From Pseudomonadota bacterium (GTDB lineage: Bacteria; Pseudomonadota; Alphaproteobacteria; Caulobacterales; Caulobacteraceae), in contig JAKBBV010000010.1 in NCBI GenBank assembly GCA_021808285.1, forward strand, positions 1 to 63,870: a stretch of 63,870 nt of DNA, in the 5' to 3' direction. Shown here piece by piece: positions 60,346 to 63,870 of this stretch (positions are counted from its first letter, which is position 1; every line of letters begins with the position of its first letter). Position numbers and translations under genes: made by a program. The notes below the pieces were generated by a model that saw nothing but the letters and a program-made list of their open reading frames with translations, searched no databases and was not told where the DNA came from.

Positions 60346-61286
60346 CGCGGCGCCCCTACCAGGCCCACGAAGATGTCTTCCAGAGAAGTCTCCCGGGTCT
60401 CCAGATCGCGCACCTCGAGCCCGCTGTCCGACAGGCGCCGGATCAGGGCGCTGACCGAGGCCCCCTCGCCGCGGGAATCGAAGGCGTAGACAAGGCGCCG
60501 GCCCTCGCCGGTAAGCTCCAGCGGCAGGTCCGCGAGGTCCTGCGGCAGAGCGGCCACGGGCGCAGCCAGTTCGAGGCTGATTTCGCGCTGACCCATGCGC
60601 CGCATCAGCGCCGCCTTGTCGTCCACCAGGATCAGCCGACCGCGAGCGATGACGCCGACCCGGTCGGCCAGATCCTCCGCCTCCTCGATATAGTGGGTCG
60701 TGAGCACGATGGTGACGCCCGACTGGCGAAGGCGCCGCACCAGAGCCCACATCTCACGCCTCAGCTCCACGTCGACACCGGCGCTGGGCTCATCGAGGAA
60801 CAACAGCCGCGGCTCGTGCGCCAGGGCCTTGGCGATCATCACCCGCCGCTTCATGCCTCCGGACAGGGCCATGATCGGACTGTCCCTCTTCTCCCAAAGG
60901 GCGAGATCTTCGAGGAGGCGGCGCAGATAGGCGTCGTCGCGCGGCTTGCCGAACAGGGCGCGGCTGAAACGCACCGTGGCCCAGACGCTCTCGAAGGCGT
61001 CGGTGGAGAGTTCCTGAGGCGCCAGGCCGATCAGGCTGCGGGTCTGGCGGTAGGCGCGCACATGATCGAATCCGGCGACGCTCACCGTCCCGGCGGACGG
61101 TCGCACCAGCCCGCAGATCAGACCGATAAGTGTGGTCTTACCGGCGCCGTTGGGACCGAGCAGAGCGAAGATCTCGCCCGCCCGGATATCGAGATCCGTC
61201 GGCTCCAGGGCCTGGAAGCCCCCGGCATAGGTCTTGGTGAGGCCGCGGATCGAAAGGATCGGGGCGGCAGGCGTGGCGTCGCTCAA
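60342..61286 (-). CDS. ABC transporter ATP-binding protein (DrrA/CcmA-like)
   Basis: A 314-residue ATPase. Walker [22 protein letters not shown]-loop GLAPQELS, signature [16 protein letters not shown], Walker [13 protein letters not shown], and the His switch [17 protein letters not shown]. The C-terminal 80 residues are the DrrA-type extension that contacts the permease. Gene overlaps: GST upstream by 4 bp and permease downstream by 4 bp, so GST-ATPase-permease is one operon. Confidence 0.95.
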   Translation of the reverse strand: MSDATPAAPILSIRGLTKTYAGGFQALEPTDLDIRAGEIFALLGPNGAGKTTLIGLICGLVRPSAGTVSVAGFDHVRAYRQTRSLIGLAPQELSTDAFESVWATVRFSRALFGKPRDDAYLRRLLEDLALWEKRDSPIMALSGGMKRRVMIAKALAHEPRLLFLDEPSAGVDVELRREMWALVRRLRQSGVTIVLTTHYIEEAEDLADRVGVIARGRLILVDDKAALMRRMGQREISLELAAPVAALPQDLADLPLELTGEGRRLVYAFDSRGEGASVSALIRRLSDSGLEVRDLETRETSLEDIFVGLVGAPR

Positions 61287-61924
61287 GCGGTCCCGGCCTC
61301 CTTCTGGGCCCTGGCGATCAGGTCATCGTCGATCTGGCGCGCCCGTACGGCCGCCGGACGGGCATTGATCCGCCCCACATAGGCTTCGAACACCGGCCGC
61401 GCCGGGATCGACCCGAACTGAATCGCCCAGCCCAGCTCCGAACCCAGATAGAGATCGGCGGCGGAGAACCGGTCTCCCGCCAGGTAGTCGGCCGCCCCAA
61501 GCGCCTGTTCCAGCGTCGCCAGAAGCCGCTCGAAACTGCCAAAGCCGGCCATGACCTCCTGGCGGCCCTCCACAGCGACGCCCAGCGCCTTGACGAGGAC
61601 GGCCGTCTCGATCGGCCCGGCGGCGAAGAACAGCCAGCGCAGATAGGATGCCCGGGCCGGGTCTCCCACGGCCGGCGCCAGACCGGCGGCCGGGAAGGCG
61701 TCAGCCAGGTAGGCGCAGATCGCCGCCGTCTCCGTGATCGCAACGCCCTTGTGGGTCAGGGCCGGGACCTTTCCCATGGGATTGACCGCGAGCAGGCCCG
61801 GCGGCTTGGGAGCCGCAAAGTCCACAAGCTCGGTGTGGTAGGGCGCCCCCACCTCCTCCAGCATCCAGCGCACGATCCGTCCGCGCGACATGGGGCTGGT
61901 ATAGAACACGATGTCTTCGCTCAT
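61283..61924 (-). CDS. Glutathione S-transferase family protein
   Basis: A 213-residue GST. Thioredoxin-like domain: [40 protein letters not shown] with the E-T (glutathione gamma-Glu) site, then the helical domain with [16 protein letters not shown]. The serine in SPMSRGR is the likely catalytic residue. It is the first gene of the GST-ABC exporter operon, which suggests glutathione conjugation followed by export, or an ABC-linked stress role; that is inference. Confidence 0.93.
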   Translation of the reverse strand: MSEDIVFYTSPMSRGRIVRWMLEEVGAPYHTELVDFAAPKPPGLLAVNPMGKVPALTHKGVAITETAAICAYLADAFPAAGLAPAVGDPARASYLRWLFFAAGPIETAVLVKALGVAVEGRQEVMAGFGSFERLLATLEQALGAADYLAGDRFSAADLYLGSELGWAIQFGSIPARPVFEAYVGRINARPAAVRARQIDDDLIARAQKEAGTA

Positions 61925-62056
61925 GGCGTTGCCTCCTTAGCCGCGATCCGCGACGGCTTGAAGTAGCCTGAGAGTTTGAAGCGAACAAAGCAAGAACATT
62001 TTGCGGCCTTGAAGCCAGATTTCCCGGACCCGCCCCTGGCCATCGTCGGCGTCGCG

Positions 62057-62071
62057 GTTCACAGTGCGTTC
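62057..62071 (+). promoter_or_regulatory. LexA-box-like sequence before ABC exporter gene
   Basis: GTTC-ACAGTGC-GTTC matches the alphaproteobacterial LexA box GTTC-N7-GTTC. It is 33 bp before the ABC exporter ATG. An 8-base match can occur by chance about once or twice in a window of this size. Confidence 0.3.
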
Positions 62072-62103
62072 AAACGTGCGTTTGATGCCTGACGGAACAT
62101 GCG

Positions 62104-63870
62104 ATGTCTGATCCTGGCGGCGCGGAGGCGCTGAGCCCGCCCGATCCCGTGTCGATCGACCTCGCCGCCATGCCGCGCGTGCTGCGCCGGATCGTGGCCA
62201 AGGCGCTCACCCTGGCCCCGTGGCGCGTGACCCTGGCCTTCGCCGCCTCGCTGTTCGCCGCCCTGGCGAGCCTCAGCCTGCCCCGACTGCTGGGCCACGC
62301 CGTGCAGGAGGTGCAGCATCAGGGCGCGCTGCACGCCCGCCACGACCTTCTCGTCACCGCCCTCCTGGCCCTGGTCGCCACCACTCTGCGCGGCGCCTTC
62401 ACGGCCACGGCCAATTACCAGGCCGAATGGGTCAGCCAGAAGGTCGCCTATGTCTATCGTCTGGAGTTCTTCCGCCAGCTCCAGCGCCTGCCCTTCGGCT
62501 TTCACGACTCTGTTCACTCGGGCGATCTGATCACCCGGGGCATGCTGGACATGGAAGGGGCCCGGGCCTTCATCCAGGGCGGTATGATGACCTGCCTCAC
62601 CGTGGTCCTGCTGCTCGTGGTGGCGGCGGCCCAGATGGCGGCGGCGGATCCGACCATGGCCCTGATCGGCCTGGCCTTCACCCCCATTGCCGGGGTGGTG
62701 CTGGCGCGCATGGGCTTCATGCTGCGCGTGACCTGGCTGCAGGTGCAGCGGCTGATGAGCCGTCTGACCCTGACCATGGAGGAGAACCTTCAGGGCATCC
62801 GGGTGGTCCGCGCCTTCGCCGCCAAGGACTTCGAAATGGCCAAGTTCGACGAGGCCGCCGACGCCGCCCTGGCCTTTTCCTACAAGCGGATCGTGCTGCG
62901 CTTTCGCGCCGTGACCACGATGCAGCTCAGCTTCTACGCCTCCATGGGGGGGCTGCTCTTCTATGGCGGGCACAAGGTCGCGGCCGGAGAGATGACGGCG
63001 GGGCGGCTGACCGAGTTCCTGACCTATATGACCCTGCTCCAGGCGCCGATCCGGCAGATCGCCATGATCTTCGCCAGCGCCGCGCGGGCCACCAGTTCGG
63101 GCGGCCGGCTGTTCGAGATCCTCGACCTTGAGCCGGCTATCGCCGATCGCCCTGGCGCCGCGCCGCTCGCGCCCACCGATGGGACCCTGCGCTTCGAGCA
63201 TGTGGACTTCGCCTACAGCCCGGGCGGTCCTCTGGCCCTCAAGGATATCAATTTCGAGGTGAGGGCCGGCCAGACCCTGGGCATTGTCGGCCCGCCGGGC
63301 TCTGGCAAGTCGACGCTCGCCAACCTGATCCCGCGCTTCTACGACGTGACTGCAGGACGGGTGACGATCGATGGTCAGGATATTCGCCAGGTCACGCTGG
63401 ACTCGCTTCGGGCCCATGTCGGTCTGGTCCAGCAGGAGGCCTTCCTGTTCGACGCCACGGTGACCAACAATGTCGCCTATGCCGATCCCTGGGCGGAGGA
63501 GCCGCGCATCGTCGGGGCGGCGCGCACGGCGCAGATCCATGACTATGTCGCCTCCCTGCCCGGCGCCTATGAGACCCGGGTGGGAGAGCGCGGCGTGGCC
63601 CTTTCGGGGGGGCAGCGGCAGAGGATGAGCATCGCCCGCGGCGTGGTCCCAGGGCCCGGAGTGATGATCTTCGATGACTCCACCGCCGCCATCGACGCGG
63701 TGACGGAAAAGAAGGTGCGCGACGCCCTGGCCGAGGCGACCCGGTCCAAGGCGACGATCATCATCGCCCATCGCCTCTCCTCCCTGCTCCACGCCGACGA
63801 GATCCTGGTTCTGGAGGAGGGCCGCATCGTCGAGCGCGGAACCCACGCCCAGCTTCTGGCCCTTGGCGGC
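62104..63870 (+). CDS. ABC exporter half-transporter with non-canonical Walker B (right end cut)
   Basis: A frame of 589 codons from ATG 62104 open to the right edge, so its last residues are missing. N-terminal six-helix membrane domain (about 35-320), with the intracellular loop YVYRLEFFRQLQRLPFGFHD. Nucleotide domain: Walker A IVGPPGSGKSTLANLIPRFY, signature GVALSGGQRQRMSIARGVV, Walker B VMIFDDSTAAID, His switch IIAHRLSSLL. The residue after Walker B Asp is Asp, not Glu, typical of the degenerate half of heterodimeric exporters. A partner subunit probably follows outside the window. Confidence 0.93.
   Translation, partial: MSDPGGAEALSPPDPVSIDLAAMPRVLRRIVAKALTLAPWRVTLAFAASLFAALASLSLPRLLGHAVQEVQHQGALHARHDLLVTALLALVATTLRGAFTATANYQAEWVSQKVAYVYRLEFFRQLQRLPFGFHDSVHSGDLITRGMLDMEGARAFIQGGMMTCLTVVLLLVVAAAQMAAADPTMALIGLAFTPIAGVVLARMGFMLRVTWLQVQRLMSRLTLTMEENLQGIRVVRAFAAKDFEMAKFDEAADAALAFSYKRIVLRFRAVTTMQLSFYASMGGLLFYGGHKVAAGEMTAGRLTEFLTYMTLLQAPIRQIAMIFASAARATSSGGRLFEILDLEPAIADRPGAAPLAPTDGTLRFEHVDFAYSPGGPLALKDINFEVRAGQTLGIVGPPGSGKSTLANLIPRFYDVTAGRVTIDGQDIRQVTLDSLRAHVGLVQQEAFLFDATVTNNVAYADPWAEEPRIVGAARTAQIHDYVASLPGAYETRVGERGVALSGGQRQRMSIARGVVPGPGVMIFDDSTAAIDAVTEKKVRDALAEATRSKATIIIAHRLSSLLHADEILVLEEGRIVERGTHAQLLALGG

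Noticed and set aside
1-63870. CRISPR arrays, insertion sequences, prophage or integrase genes
   Set aside because: No regularly spaced repeats, transposase, integrase or phage structural motifs were found on either strand.

Overview
The window is high-GC DNA from an alphaproteobacterium, most likely a Caulobacterales member related to Caulobacter or Phenylobacterium. The evidence is a GcrA cell-cycle regulator, a Caulobacter-like DnaA directly after rpsT, double-length Dcd, MmcB, DUF2093, a bufferin (BufABC) cassette behind a perfect Caulobacter SigF-type promoter (GTAACC-N16-CGAA), and intergenic repeats carrying GANTC (CcrM) sites. Nearly all of it is chromosomal core or near-core sequence. 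I see no prophage, insertion sequence or CRISPR array.

Layout. 0-6.6 kb: an FeS-type photolyase-like gene cut by the left edge, then a + strand run rpmH-rnpA-yidC-engB-argB-HAD phosphatase-dapD. 6.6-9.9 kb: an intergenic repeat, two tandem MFS exporters and infC. 10-16.4 kb: an envelope-precursor block (two glycosyltransferases, galU, glmS, divergent glmM). 16.5-18.6 kb: bufC-bufB-bufA. 18.8-29.2 kb: nitroreductase, phosphohexomutase, gpmA, hsp20 with RpoH promoter and ROSE-like leader, SCP2, a lipase-like hydrolase, hisN, a lipid A acyltransferase, DUF2093, xseA and gcrA. 29.4-35.9 kb: orphan ABC-2 permease, argD-argF-hslO, metZ, dcd. 35.9-48.6 kb is the most accessory part: TetR regulators, sulfatase, HD-domain protein, tRNA-Gly(CCC), esterase, PhyH dioxygenase, ferredoxin plus ferritin-like diiron protein, racemase, and an epimerase divergent from a MmyB-type regulator. 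48.7-53.5 kb: a BlaI-controlled TolQ-like pair, rpsT, the long dnaA leader, dnaA and a two-nuclease fusion (DUF2779). 54-63.9 kb: CoA-transferase, APH/AAA kinase, a second intergenic repeat, ahpD/ahpC, mmcB, cyclophilin, a DrrAB-type ABC exporter with a GST, and an ABC exporter half running off the right edge.

How parts work together. glmS and glmM make the glucosamine-1-phosphate branch of cell-wall precursors and sit beside galU and glycosyltransferases. argB, argD and argF give three steps of arginine synthesis. BufB/BufC are expected to modify the Cys-rich BufA into a copper-binding periplasmic peptide. AhpC and AhpD form a peroxide-reducing pair. GcrA, DnaA and the GANTC sites tie several loci to the methylation-linked cell cycle.

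The most rewarding signals are regulatory: the SigF-type promoter and strong hairpin of the buf operon; two BlaI-type half-sites in front of a TolQ-like/BlaI pair that has no BlaR1; a perfect FNR/FixK box next to a 14-bp palindrome before the ferredoxin/diiron pair; and a 116-bp repeat whose ends supply stop codons for flanking genes.
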